From Acidobacteriaceae bacterium (lineage in GTDB: Bacteria > Acidobacteriota > Terriglobia > Terriglobales > Acidobacteriaceae), in NCBI GenBank assembly GCA_027452245.1, contig DAIDGW010000249.1:38349-102348 (forward strand): 64,000 nt of DNA, written 5' to 3'. The notes under the pieces were generated by a model, which searched no databases, was not told the origin of the DNA, and saw only the letters and a program-made list of their open reading frames with translations. How positions within the stretch are numbered: the stretch's first letter is position 1; each line of letters opens with the position of its first letter. Below are positions 36,732-44,857 of this stretch, in pieces. The position numbers were made by a program, and so were the translations under genes.

Positions 36732-39212
36732 CTACTTCTCCTCGTACCTCAGCGGCGGCTGGATCGTCTCATTCCCGCTCACCGAGATCGTCACGCTCTT
36801 CTCCGCCGTGATTCCATCCATGCCTTCTACCACCAGCTTGACTGTGAACTGTCCCGCCATCGTGTAAGCATGCCGCACCTGACGCCCAGCCTGCGTCGTC
36901 CCATCGCCGAAGTTCCAGTGATACCCGAGCGCCGGTACTCCTGCCGCATCTACCGCGCACGCCAGAGTTATTTCCTCATTCATCTTCGCCGTATTCGGCG
37001 CGTGCAGCGTAATCGATGGCGCTTGCGCCTGCACTGCCGGGTCGATGATCTTCACCATCTTCACCGAATGCGCCGGCAGCTCCAGCGAGACCGCGCCAGT
37101 CTCCGCATACGCATGCACCGCCGGATCGAACACATTCGTGAACTGATAACCCGTCCCCGTGTTTAACCCCAACTCCCCCAGCGAAATCTGGCGCGATTGC
37201 GGGTTCTCAGTCCAGTTGAATACTGTCAGCACCGCCTGCCGTGCATCTTCCTTCAGCAGAAAAACGCTGGGCTGCTCGTCCTCGGCTCGATAGCTGAGCA
37301 GATCCACTGGAGTCGCCGCCCTTCCCAGCTTTGCCATTGCAATGATATCCGGATTCTTCACCAGCGCCACCCGGTCCGCATCTTTTCCCAGCGTCGGCAG
37401 ATCGTCTCCGATTTCGAACATTCCCCCCGAAACTGCCGACAGTGCGATCGATGCCTCGCCTTCCGCCAACGTCAACGGCTGCTGGATCTCCCGTTCTTCC
37501 ATCAATTGCCGCGAGACCGTGAACGCGTCCGGATCGTTAATAAAGAAATTCCGGTTCATGTAATACCGCGCCGCAATTCCCGGAGCCGCTTCCTTGCTGC
37601 GCTCAAACAGATGTCCAGTATCCTGCGAGACGCGGCCATCATCGACTATTCCCACCGGGCTCAACATCGGGCTGCCATCTTTATCCAGCAGCACATCGTT
37701 GCCCACCGCATCGCGGATTACCTTCAGCCCAATGCGCTGCGCCTCGAGCGCCGTCGTATTCGGACGATGGAAGTACCCCTCGATCGCCGTGTTATCCATG
37801 AAGTCCAGTTTGATGTACTTCACGCCCCACTCGCGCACCAGCGTCTGGTACGTCTGCCGCAAAAACCGCTGCACCTCGGGATGCGTCGGATCGATCACAA
37901 ATACGCGCTCGTTCGGAATTTCTTCATCCGTCGTGACCTGGATCGGCTCGCCCTTCGCGTTGTGCACCAGCCAGTCTTTGTGCTGCTGATAGACGAAGCT
38001 GCGCTCGCCCACTTCAAACGGCGCGGTCCACACGCCGATATTGAATCCCAGCTGCTCGATCCGCTGCGTCAGCGTTCGCATCCCGCGCGGAAACTTCGAC
38101 GCGTTCGGCACCGCATACTCACTGCGCGCAAAACTATACCCATAATCAAAATGGAAGTAGTCGTATCCCAGATTCTTAAGATGTTCTGCCAGCCAGAGAG
38201 CATTGGTGAACGTGTTGGCCTCGGTGATCTTCATGTAAAACGCCGTCCAGCTCCACCACCCCAGCATGTTTGCTTCGGGAATGCGGGCATGCCGCAGCAC
38301 CCGGATCGCCGCCCCATAATTTTCCAGCTGCCCGTGATAATCCGCTCCCACCGCGAACATCAGCCGCTCCGACGAAATGCTCGCATTGTTCTCCAGCGGC
38401 AGATTCAGCTCGATAATGTTCTCCTTCGGACCCGGACGAAGCGCCGATTCTTCTTCTGTCGCCTGTATCTCGGTCGTTCCTGTGGACTCCGCCGTGAAGC
38501 CCGTAATCGCCGCGCCTGCCGGACCCGGTTTCGTGTCCAGGTGCAAAATCGTCAGCAGCCGGTCGGCGCTGAGCGCGCCGAAAAATACGCTCTCCTTGCT
38601 TTGCCGGTTATAGATGAGCTGGCTTCCCACCGCCCGATGCATGCCATTCGGCGCTTTTCCCAGATCATAAATTTGCAGCGGAGGCCAGTCTTCGCTGAAG
38701 CTGTCTGACAACACGCGATCCGCCGCCGCGCTCGCACCGAGATTCACAAGGTCATTACCAACCGCCTCGACTTCGCGAATGCTCTCTACTCGACACATCC
38801 GCCCACTGTGGTTCTGCACTTCCACAAGGATGTCTCCGTACGGCCGCTCATCGTATACCCGAATCGTATACGCCAGATCCGGACGCCCTGCCATTCCCGT
38901 GAACACCACGCGCGCCTGATGTCCATGCCCCAGCGCGTCCGCAAAATCCGAACTGTTGATTTCGCGCTTAGGATATTGCCCCGACTGTATCCACTGGTGG
39001 TCGACCTCCGCCGCGATACCGGCATGAATCACAGGGGACGCGCCAGCACTCGACGAAAGAAAATACGATCCGTCAACCCCGCTGACTCTGACCGTTAACC
39101 GCGCATTCCGCAGCTCCGTATCGGCGCCCTGCGCCAGGGGTGTGAGAAAGCTGATGAGGAGAAGAAGACCAACGAGGCGATAATTCGATTGCAAACGCTC
39201 AGGAGTGTTCAT
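36732..39212 (-). CDS. Secreted clan GH-D glycoside hydrolase (GH36-like) with PKD domain
   Basis: An 826-aa exported enzyme. A signal peptide (1-30) precedes a beta-rich N-terminal domain (about 31-300). A TIM barrel follows with FPRGMRTLTQRIEQLGFNIG (375-391), then VKYIKLDFMDN, whose Asp470 is the expected nucleophile, and VDDGRVSQDTG, whose Asp524/525 are candidate acid/base residues. A beta-sandwich (about 640-725) and a PKD domain (about 732-812, with WNFGDG at 766-771) end the protein. This order fits alpha-galactosidase-like GH36 enzymes. PKD modules usually aid polysaccharide contact. It may release sugars for the nearby catabolic operon, but it is not in the same transcript. Confidence 0.82.
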   Translation of the reverse strand: MNTPERLQSNYRLVGLLLLISFLTPLAQGADTELRNARLTVRVSGVDGSYFLSSSAGASPVIHAGIAAEVDHQWIQSGQYPKREINSSDFADALGHGHQARVVFTGMAGRPDLAYTIRVYDERPYGDILVEVQNHSGRMCRVESIREVEAVGNDLVNLGASAAADRVLSDSFSEDWPPLQIYDLGKAPNGMHRAVGSQLIYNRQSKESVFFGALSADRLLTILHLDTKPGPAGAAITGFTAESTGTTEIQATEEESALRPGPKENIIELNLPLENNASISSERLMFAVGADYHGQLENYGAAIRVLRHARIPEANMLGWWSWTAFYMKITEANTFTNALWLAEHLKNLGYDYFHFDYGYSFARSEYAVPNASKFPRGMRTLTQRIEQLGFNIGVWTAPFEVGERSFVYQQHKDWLVHNAKGEPIQVTTDEEIPNERVFVIDPTHPEVQRFLRQTYQTLVREWGVKYIKLDFMDNTAIEGYFHRPNTTALEAQRIGLKVIRDAVGNDVLLDKDGSPMLSPVGIVDDGRVSQDTGHLFERSKEAAPGIAARYYMNRNFFINDPDAFTVSRQLMEEREIQQPLTLAEGEASIALSAVSGGMFEIGDDLPTLGKDADRVALVKNPDIIAMAKLGRAATPVDLLSYRAEDEQPSVFLLKEDARQAVLTVFNWTENPQSRQISLGELGLNTGTGYQFTNVFDPAVHAYAETGAVSLELPAHSVKMVKIIDPAVQAQAPSITLHAPNTAKMNEEITLACAVDAAGVPALGYHWNFGDGTTQAGRQVRHAYTMAGQFTVKLVVEGMDGITAEKSVTISVSGNETIQPPLRYEEK

Positions 39213-39431
39213 AAAACGTCATAAATCTATTGAGATCGATCCCTCTTGTCAACATCCATCTTTATTCAAGTTCGGAATTGGGAGGGTGGGCAGAAAGAGT
39301 CCACATGGGGTCTGCCGCTCTCCGTTTGAGCACGGCTCATTTGGAGACGTCCGTTTTCGGCCTGCTCCCGGAGCACGCATGGGATAGCAAAGGAAGGAAC
39401 AACCGCGCCCCAGAGGGACGCCTGCACCCGT

Positions 39432-39614
39432 CTACCGCCGCAGCAGCCACATCACCCAACCGGCGACGAAGAGGCCGCCGATGAACATGGCGAAACAATA
39501 CAAGCCGTAACGGACCATCTCGCGGGTCCCTTCGCGATGGGTGATGCCGAAAACGATCGAGGTGAAGATCGCGAATACCAGCGCTGCACTGAAATGATTG
39601 AGAGTGATTGTCAT
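39432..39614 (-). CDS. Small two-helix membrane protein (60 aa)
   Basis: A 60-aa hydrophobic protein with two predicted membrane helices, LVFAIFTSIVFGIT and YCFAMFIGGLFVAGWVMWLL, joined by a short charged loop (THREGTREMVRYG). It ends in two arginines. It begins 8 bases after the stop of the DUF6677 gene on the same strand, so it is almost surely translated as part of that operon. I know no function; similar tiny proteins accompany this cluster in Acidobacteria as far as I recall. The 219 bases downstream to the glycosidase gene's start show nothing else. Confidence 0.7.
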   Translation of the reverse strand: MTITLNHFSAALVFAIFTSIVFGITHREGTREMVRYGLYCFAMFIGGLFVAGWVMWLLRR

Positions 39615-39622
39615 CCGAACGT

Positions 39623-40036
39623 TTACTTTTTCTTCCCGATCGCGATGTGATAGGCATCCGCAATCGAAATAAAATTCAGCAGTCCCGCCACAATCATGAA
39701 TTTCGTTCCGTAATCGGCGGTGGCAAATGCCACTGCGCCCTGTCCGAGGTCGCGCGCCATGGTCACGATGTAAAGGCCGCCGGCTCCCAGATCGCCAATG
39801 AATCCCAGGATGTCGAGAATGTCGCCGCCATTCGCCTTATAGATGTGGCCTTGCATCATCAGGCCGAGCACAAACAGTGTGCTGATCGAAACCAGCAACA
39901 GCGCTCCGCGGACGAACCGCTTCTGGATCAGGTGTCCCGCTCCCGGAACAAGCCATCCCACCGCCGGAGCCACTACCGCCATCATGCTCGCCGGGGCAGT
40001 TTCCGCCATTTTCGCCTTGGTCGTGGTATTCGCCAT
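39623..40036 (-). CDS. DUF6677-type membrane protein
   Basis: A 137-aa membrane protein with four hydrophobic segments. AVVAPAVGWLVPGAGHLIQKRFVRGALLL is the recognisable part, shared with TM2-like and DUF6677 proteins in which a Gly-rich helix hairpin is followed by a basic turn. NFISIADAYHIAIGKKK closes it. The start ATG abuts the stop of the aminopeptidase gene (TGAATG), which shows tight coupling. The role is unknown; it may support the neighbouring peptide-handling genes, but that is only context. Confidence 0.8.
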   Translation of the reverse strand: MANTTTKAKMAETAPASMMAVVAPAVGWLVPGAGHLIQKRFVRGALLLVSISTLFVLGLMMQGHIYKANGGDILDILGFIGDLGAGGLYIVTMARDLGQGAVAFATADYGTKFMIVAGLLNFISIADAYHIAIGKKK

Positions 40037-41203
40037 TCAGATAGTCACAATCTCGCGTTGAATTTTTCCTGTCACTTCCGCCGACTTTGGCCGCACCAGC
40101 ACATTCACTTCGCTGCGCACGCCAAACTCCGGCAAATAAATTCCCGGCTCGATCGAGAAGCAGGAATTCGGCAGGATCTGCCGCTCATCGTGGATCTCCA
40201 GGTCATCCATATTTGCACCGTTGGCATGTACATCGGTGCCAATCGAGTGTCCGGTGCGATGGATGAAGTACTCTCCGTATCCCGCCTTCTGGATATGCCC
40301 CCGGGTGGCGCGATCTACTTCATATCCCGCGATCGGGCGTCCCCCGGAAATCGCGTCCACCACGGTTTTCACGCCTGCATCGCGCGCATCACGCACAATT
40401 TCGAACACTTCGCGCATCCTGGTCGAAGGAGATTTCCCCACGAATCCCACCCACGTGATGTCGTAATATACCGCGCCGGGAGTGTTCTTCTTTCCCCACA
40501 CATCGAGCAGCACGAAATCGCCCTCGCGAATCGGCACCGGATGCTCGGCCCGTGGTTCATAATGCGGATTCCCCGCATTCTTGTTTACTGCCACAATTGG
40601 CGGATCATCGGTCAGCAGGTTCTCCCGCTGGAACGCCTCCATGAACCACTGCTGGATCTCGTGCTCCCTGGTGCCGCCGTTGCGCACCCGACGGCCAATT
40701 TCCTTGAATGCCGCTTCAACGATCGTGTCTACGGAATCGCGCGCGGCGAAGTGAGATTTGATCTGATCGTCTGACCACGTGGCCTCAAACTGCGCCACCA
40801 TATCGGCCGAACTCACGATATTCTTTCCCAGCCCGCGCAGCAGGTCGACCGTGCCGCCATCCACCAGTGAAATCGTGAAGACGAAATTGTTTGGCGAATA
40901 CTGCATCGCCAGATCGCGATGGGGAGCGAGCATCGTCTTCAACTGCTCAAACAGTTCCTGCCATCCGGCATATTGCTGTTTTTTGCCGGGAAGTGAATCG
41001 AGATGCCCGGCCTCGATCTTGTGGACCAGTTTGACCGGCTCGCCTTCCGCCGGGACTAGGTAAAACCACCGCCGCGTGACCATCAGGGTCTCGGGCAATC
41101 CCAGAATGCGATAGGCAATCGGATCGCGATGATGATGGTCGTAGAACAGCCACGCGTCGATGTTCCGTTCCTTGAGAGTAGCTTGGATGGCTGAAAGATT
41201 CAT
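40037..41203 (-). CDS. M24-family Xaa-Pro aminopeptidase
   Basis: A 388-aa cytosolic metallopeptidase of the pita-bread fold, which removes N-terminal residues before proline. The N-terminal creatinase-like domain starts MNLSAIQATLKERNIDAWL. All five metal ligands are visible: D234 (LLDVWG), D248 (YYDITW), H319 (RTGHSIG), E352 (SIEPGIY) and E365 (RSEVNV). The frame extends upstream to 41599, into the transporter gene, but ATG 41203 opens the conserved domain. It lies 53 bp after the POT-like transporter gene, making a plausible peptide uptake and cleavage pair, and is coupled to the DUF6677 gene downstream. Confidence 0.92.
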   Translation of the reverse strand: MNLSAIQATLKERNIDAWLFYDHHHRDPIAYRILGLPETLMVTRRWFYLVPAEGEPVKLVHKIEAGHLDSLPGKKQQYAGWQELFEQLKTMLAPHRDLAMQYSPNNFVFTISLVDGGTVDLLRGLGKNIVSSADMVAQFEATWSDDQIKSHFAARDSVDTIVEAAFKEIGRRVRNGGTREHEIQQWFMEAFQRENLLTDDPPIVAVNKNAGNPHYEPRAEHPVPIREGDFVLLDVWGKKNTPGAVYYDITWVGFVGKSPSTRMREVFEIVRDARDAGVKTVVDAISGGRPIAGYEVDRATRGHIQKAGYGEYFIHRTGHSIGTDVHANGANMDDLEIHDERQILPNSCFSIEPGIYLPEFGVRSEVNVLVRPKSAEVTGKIQREIVTI

Positions 41204-41256
41204 GGCGCAAGGTTTATTGTAAACAAGGGAACGGAGTTTCGGCGAATAGGGCGGTT

Positions 41257-42561
41257 TCAATTCTGAGAAGCGCTCCCCTGCCTCAGCACGCGATCGTAGA
41301 CCCATAACAAGACCGTCGTCGCCAATCCCACGCCCACGACGGCCCACCAGATCATCGCCGGACGGTGCTCCACTTCGCCAAATTGATGCATAAGCCATCC
41401 GCTGAATTTTCCGGCGATGAACGATCCAATGCCCAGCGGGAGAAACGCAAAGCCCATATAGGTACCTTGCTGGTCCGCCGGAGCCAGCCGCGAGATGTAA
41501 TCGTAATAGCGCGGCTGCTGCACGATCTCTCCCATGGCTACGACGACCAGAGTTGCCACCGCCATCCACACCGAGGGGTGCAGGATGAGCAGAATCCACG
41601 CCAGGCTTGAAATCAGAGTTCCCAGGACAATCGCGTGGAACGCCGGGACGCGCTTGGTCAAGAACCCGATCAGCATGGTGAAACAGATCACCACAATGGG
41701 ATCGGTCGCCAGGATTCTGGCTGTGTTCGCACGGGGATCGATGAACTGCGAAATGTACAGCGGCAGCGCGATGAACTCCTGCCAGAACACGACCCAGTAT
41801 CCGGTAAAGATCAGCAGGAAAATCATGAAGCGCGGATTCGAAATCACCGTCAGAAAATTTCTGCCCACCTGTCCGAGGCTCGCCCTCTCGCTTCCTGCCG
41901 CCTGCCGCGGCTCTTTGAAAAAAAAGAGCACGAGAAAGAGCATCAGCAACACGCTCAGCGCCGCAATTCGAAATACCGACTGGTCACTGCCGTGCGCTTC
42001 GTACCAACCGGCCAGCAGCGGACCCACCGTGCTGCCGACATTCACCAGCGTGTAGTAAATCGAATATCCCACCGAGCGCACTTTTTCGTTCGATGCGCGC
42101 GCCGTCGTTCCCACCACGCTCGGCTTCACCAGCGCCACGCCCAGCGCCGGCAGCATCAGGATGATTGCTACCAGGGTCTCTAGCGGCATCGCGTTGCGCA
42201 CTCCCGCGAGCCACGGCGCGGCGATCGATCCCAACAAAAAATATGCGATTGAGAGAATCAGATAAGCGATGGACAACGCCCGCCGGAATCCCAGCCGGTC
42301 GGCAACGGCTCCCCCGACCACGGCCAGAAACCACACCCAACCGCCAAACATTCCCGTGAGGCTGCTGGATTGTTCCAAGCTGAAGTGCAGCGAGTCGTGT
42401 AGATAGCGCGCCAGCACCGCAAACACTGAGTAATAGGACAGCCGCTCGAACAGCTCGCTGATATTGGCGACCCAGAAGGGCCGCTCAAACCCCGTGCGGA
42501 TCTCTTGCAGTCGTTGCGAGAAAGTCAAGCCGGGCTCCTGGCCATCCAAGACTCGAGTCAT
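41257..42561 (-). CDS. MFS transporter, POT/PTR-like
   Basis: A 434-aa protein with twelve membrane helices. The first helix carries ELFERLSYYSVFAVL (36-50), very close to the ExxER motif of proton-coupled oligopeptide transporters. GGWVWFLAVVGGAVADRLGFRRAL is the MFS loop 2-3 signature. A downstream aminopeptidase supports peptide or amino-acid uptake, though the protein could carry another solute. A long polar loop mid-protein (KEPRQAAGSERAS) separates the two halves. ATG 42561 gives a full first helix. It sits 73 bp after the DUF167 gene in a continuous minus-strand run beginning with yggS. Confidence 0.88.
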   Translation of the reverse strand: MTRVLDGQEPGLTFSQRLQEIRTGFERPFWVANISELFERLSYYSVFAVLARYLHDSLHFSLEQSSSLTGMFGGWVWFLAVVGGAVADRLGFRRALSIAYLILSIAYFLLGSIAAPWLAGVRNAMPLETLVAIILMLPALGVALVKPSVVGTTARASNEKVRSVGYSIYYTLVNVGSTVGPLLAGWYEAHGSDQSVFRIAALSVLLMLFLVLFFFKEPRQAAGSERASLGQVGRNFLTVISNPRFMIFLLIFTGYWVVFWQEFIALPLYISQFIDPRANTARILATDPIVVICFTMLIGFLTKRVPAFHAIVLGTLISSLAWILLILHPSVWMAVATLVVVAMGEIVQQPRYYDYISRLAPADQQGTYMGFAFLPLGIGSFIAGKFSGWLMHQFGEVEHRPAMIWWAVVGVGLATTVLLWVYDRVLRQGSASQN

Positions 42562-42634
42562 TGCGGGTGATCTCCGGGGTACGGTAGGGATCTATCGATA
42601 GCCATTCAGCAATCCTGAAGCGACGCGTTTGCTG

Positions 42635-42925
42635 TCAACTCAATGCCAACCGCTCGCGCACTTGTTCGAGGGTCAGCCCTGCGACACGAACGACCTTGTT
42701 TCTGCTGCTTTGGCCCGCCGCAATCGTAACGGAAGAGCGGGGCACGTTCAAAGTTTCCGCAAGAAGCTCAATGCAGGCCTTATTGGCCCGGCCCTCAATC
42801 GGAGGGGTGGTCAGCGAGATCTTCAGCGCATCTCCCACTTCGCCTGCAATCGTGTTCTTCTTGGCCCGCGGATGCACTTTTACCGCAAAACTTACCGCAC
42901 CCGCATTTTCACGAATGGGAATCAT
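42635..42925 (-). CDS. DUF167/YggU-family protein
   Basis: A 96-aa protein of the conserved YggU/DUF167 family: FAVKVHPRAKKNTIAGEVGDALKISL, then TPPIEGRANKACIELLAETLNVPRSSVTIAAGQSSRNKVVRV. The family is small, basic and cytosolic, with no firm biochemical role. It is often found next to yggS, as here (39 bp upstream gene). That conserved neighbourhood links it to PLP homeostasis or to cell-envelope genes of the yggS-yggT-yggU cluster; a yggT gene is missing here. The start ATG 42925 gives the full conserved domain. Confidence 0.93.
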   Translation of the reverse strand: MIPIRENAGAVSFAVKVHPRAKKNTIAGEVGDALKISLTTPPIEGRANKACIELLAETLNVPRSSVTIAAGQSSRNKVVRVAGLTLEQVRERLALS

Positions 42926-42964
42926 GTTCTGGTTACAACCCTGAATGCATCCCGTGGGTTACTC

Positions 42965-43669
42965 TTACCGCTTCTCTCGCTCTCCAAAGATCGCTGTCCC
43001 TACGCGTACGCACGTAGATCCCTCTTCGATGGCCACTTCGAAATCGTGCGACATTCCCATGGAAAGCACGCCCGTCCCGACATCAGCCAGCTTGCGCTTC
43101 ACGATCGCATCCCGTAATTCCCGCAATCTGCGGAAATACGGTCGCACGCCCTCCGGATCCTCGATATACGGAGGCACGGTCATCAGACCGCGAAAATCCA
43201 GTGCCTCGAAGCGCGGCGCCGACCGCAAAAGATCCTCGAGTTCCTGCGAACCCGGAGCCACGCCGCTTTTCGCTGCTTCTCCACCCACATTGATCTCGAT
43301 CAATATCGACATCTTCTTGTTCAAATTCCGGGCCGCTGCATCGAGTTTCTCGGCCAAGCGGAGCGAATCGACGGAGTCCGCCGAGGCAAACAGTTCCGCC
43401 GTCTTTCCTGCCTTATTCGTCTGCAGATGCCCGATCATATGCCATTCGGATTCGTGCAGATCGGCCAGCGCGAGCGCTTTCCCGGCAAATTCCTGCACCC
43501 GATTCTCACCAAATACCCGCAGCCCCGCCGCATAGGCTTCGCGAACCTTTTCCGGCCCATGCGTCTTCGTTACTGCCATCAACACGATCTCCTTCGGAGA
43601 ACGCCCCGCACGCAGCGCGGCCGCCGCCACCCGCTCTTGAATTTTCAGGATGTGCTGAGAGATCGACAC
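42965..43669 (-). CDS. yggS: YggS-family PLP homeostasis protein
   Basis: A 234-aa PLP-binding protein (PLPBP, formerly YggS/YlmE). VLMAVTKTHGPEKV holds the lysine that binds pyridoxal phosphate. FGENRVQEFAGKA, WHMIGHLQTNKA and SMGMSHDFEVAIEEGSTCVRVGTAIFG are the other family motifs, in order. It buffers PLP and prevents vitamin B6 toxicity; it is not an active racemase. The frame is open to 43723, into the insertion sequence's flank. GTG 43669 (VSISQHIL) is chosen because it begins the first conserved helix. A deleted insertion sequence sits 55 bp upstream, and a decayed second copy of this gene lies at 51.7 kb. Confidence 0.93.
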   Translation of the reverse strand: MSISQHILKIQERVAAAALRAGRSPKEIVLMAVTKTHGPEKVREAYAAGLRVFGENRVQEFAGKALALADLHESEWHMIGHLQTNKAGKTAELFASADSVDSLRLAEKLDAAARNLNKKMSILIEINVGGEAAKSGVAPGSQELEDLLRSAPRFEALDFRGLMTVPPYIEDPEGVRPYFRRLRELRDAIVKRKLADVGTGVLSMGMSHDFEVAIEEGSTCVRVGTAIFGEREKR

Positions 43670-43707
43670 GACGGACCAGCATCTCAATTTTGGCAGGTGT
43701 TTGTCAT

Positions 43708-43724
43708 CCCGTCCGCGGAGCAAA
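43708..43724 (+). repeat. Left 17-bp direct repeat flanking the insertion sequence
   Basis: CCCGTCCGCGGAGCAAA, identical to 44145-44161. Bases on either side of the two copies differ, so the repeat is exactly 17 bp, as expected of a target-site duplication. Confidence 0.85.
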
Positions 43725-44144
43725 TGTCATGCCACAATAGAAATGTCCCACGGCCAGTCCGTCATCGCTGCCAGGTGCTCGGTGGCCAGCGTCGGCCCGA
43801 AATCTTCGTAGCGCGCCTCGACCGGCTTCAGCACTGCTGCCCGAAACTCTGCGCGGTAGGCCCGGTTCGACATCCGTCCACAGTTGCCATGCTGCAGCGC
43901 CTTTGCTCCGCCCGCACGATACTGCGCCCAGATCCGCTTGCTCTGCCCGTAACTCAACTCCAGCAACTCCGCCGCCTCACACAAGCGCAGGCTGCCCGCC
44001 TTTACCCGCCCCATCACTTCCACCCGGCTCAACTCTTTCTTGCTCGAGCCCGTTCTCCCAATCGCGTCCCTCCTCCCCGGAGGAACTCTAAAAGGGGACA
44101 CTTCTGATGTGGTCTCATGGGAACACTTTCAATGTGGTTCAACA
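43725..44144 (-). mobile_element. Internally deleted insertion sequence (ISNCY/IS1202-like remnant)
   Basis: A 420-bp element bounded by 17-bp direct repeats. Its ends form imperfect terminal inverted repeats: the left end TGTCATGCCACAATAGAAAT (43725-43744, running on to GTCCC at 43749) against the complement of 44119-44144, which reads TGTTGAACCACATTGAAAGT and then GTTCCC. Shared positions include TGT, CCACA, AAA and TGTnCCC. Inside is only the N-terminal part of a helix-turn-helix transposase, running directly into the left end, so an internal deletion has removed the catalytic region. The element could move only with help from a complete copy elsewhere. The intact duplication points to fairly recent insertion. 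Confidence 0.8.
43727..44101 (-). pseudogene. Transposase N-terminal fragment (ISNCY-like)
   Basis: A 124-codon frame: SRVEVMGRVKAGSLRLCEAAELLELSYGQSKRIW is the helix-turn-helix of ISNCY-type transposases, and FGPTLATEHLAAMTD begins the next conserved block. After MTD the sequence WPWDISIVA is simply a reading of the insertion sequence's left end. The DDE catalytic domain expected after residue 120 is absent; full-length relatives are several hundred residues long. Not functional as a transposase, though the DNA-binding part could be expressed. Confidence 0.8.
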
Positions 44145-44161
44145 CCCGTCCGCGGAGCAAA
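44145..44161 (+). repeat. Right 17-bp direct repeat flanking the insertion sequence
   Basis: CCCGTCCGCGGAGCAAA, identical to 43708-43724. Removing the element and one copy rejoins a continuous stretch between the HNH gene and yggS. Confidence 0.85.
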
Positions 44162-44194
44162 ACCAGGATTCATGCAAGTGGGCCGGGGAAAAAT

Positions 44195-44800
44195 TCAGTA
44201 GAAAAGGTATTTGCGCCACTTATCGTCGCTGCGCCCCATGAGGCGCATGATGTGGCGGCTGGTGTGGAGATTGAAGGCGCGGGGCTCGCGCATCAGCTTC
44301 ATGCCTGCTTCGGCGACGAACTGGTTTCCCTTGCGGCGATTGCAGGGATGGCAGCAGGCGACCAGGTTTTCCCAGGTGGATGCGCCTCCGCGGGAACGCG
44401 GGATGACGTGATCGAGCGTGAGTTCGCTCGAGGCGAGAACTTCTCCGCAATACTGGCACGTATTGCGATCGCGCAGCAGGATGTTCTTGCGCGAGAGTGC
44501 GCGGCTCTGGTGCGGAATGCGGCGGTATTCGAGCAATCGGATGACCGAAGGCAGGCGCATGGCCATACGGGCGGCGTGCAGAAAGTGTCCGTTTTCTTCT
44601 TCGGTCATGGCGACGCCCTTCAGGACGAGGACGAGGGCGCGGCGGGCGGCGCAGACATTGATCGGCTCGTAGGAGGCATTGAGGACGAGGACGGGCGCGA
44701 GCAGCGCATGTCCGTCGTCGGAGCGATGCGTGGCCGCCGCGGAAAAGGCGGCGGCGTGACGGCCTGGTGGTCCTGCTTCGTGATTCATGCGTCCCGACAT
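44195..44800 (-). CDS. HNH endonuclease domain protein
   Basis: A 201-aa protein. [27 protein letters not shown] is the conserved N-terminal part of a widespread HNH family. The nuclease domain has [42 protein letters not shown], giving the H-N-H residues and two zinc-binding Cys pairs. The family is common in Actinobacteria, Cyanobacteria and Acidobacteria and is thought to be a housekeeping DNA-processing nuclease rather than a homing enzyme. ATG 44800 is preferred over GTG 44821 because AGGAG lies ten bases before it. It follows comF by 57 bp and ends close to the insertion-sequence site. Codons are G-rich on the plus strand, unlike genes to the left. Confidence 0.88.
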   Translation of the reverse strand: MSGRMNHEAGPPGRHAAAFSAAATHRSDDGHALLAPVLVLNASYEPINVCAARRALVLVLKGVAMTEEENGHFLHAARMAMRLPSVIRLLEYRRIPHQSRALSRKNILLRDRNTCQYCGEVLASSELTLDHVIPRSRGGASTWENLVACCHPCNRRKGNQFVAEAGMKLMREPRAFNLHTSRHIMRLMGRSDDKWRKYLFY

Positions 44801-44857
44801 ATCGATAAAGCTCCTGCTCACTGGCTGCTCGCAAGTGGCGAGCGAAAACTATGGCGC

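Noticed and set aside
43708..44161. The insertion sequence as cause of the GC-skew change
   Set aside because: Its two flanks still share the exact 17-bp duplication, so they were contiguous when it inserted. An inversion using this copy as breakpoint would have separated them. Proximity seems coincidental, or the inversion is older.
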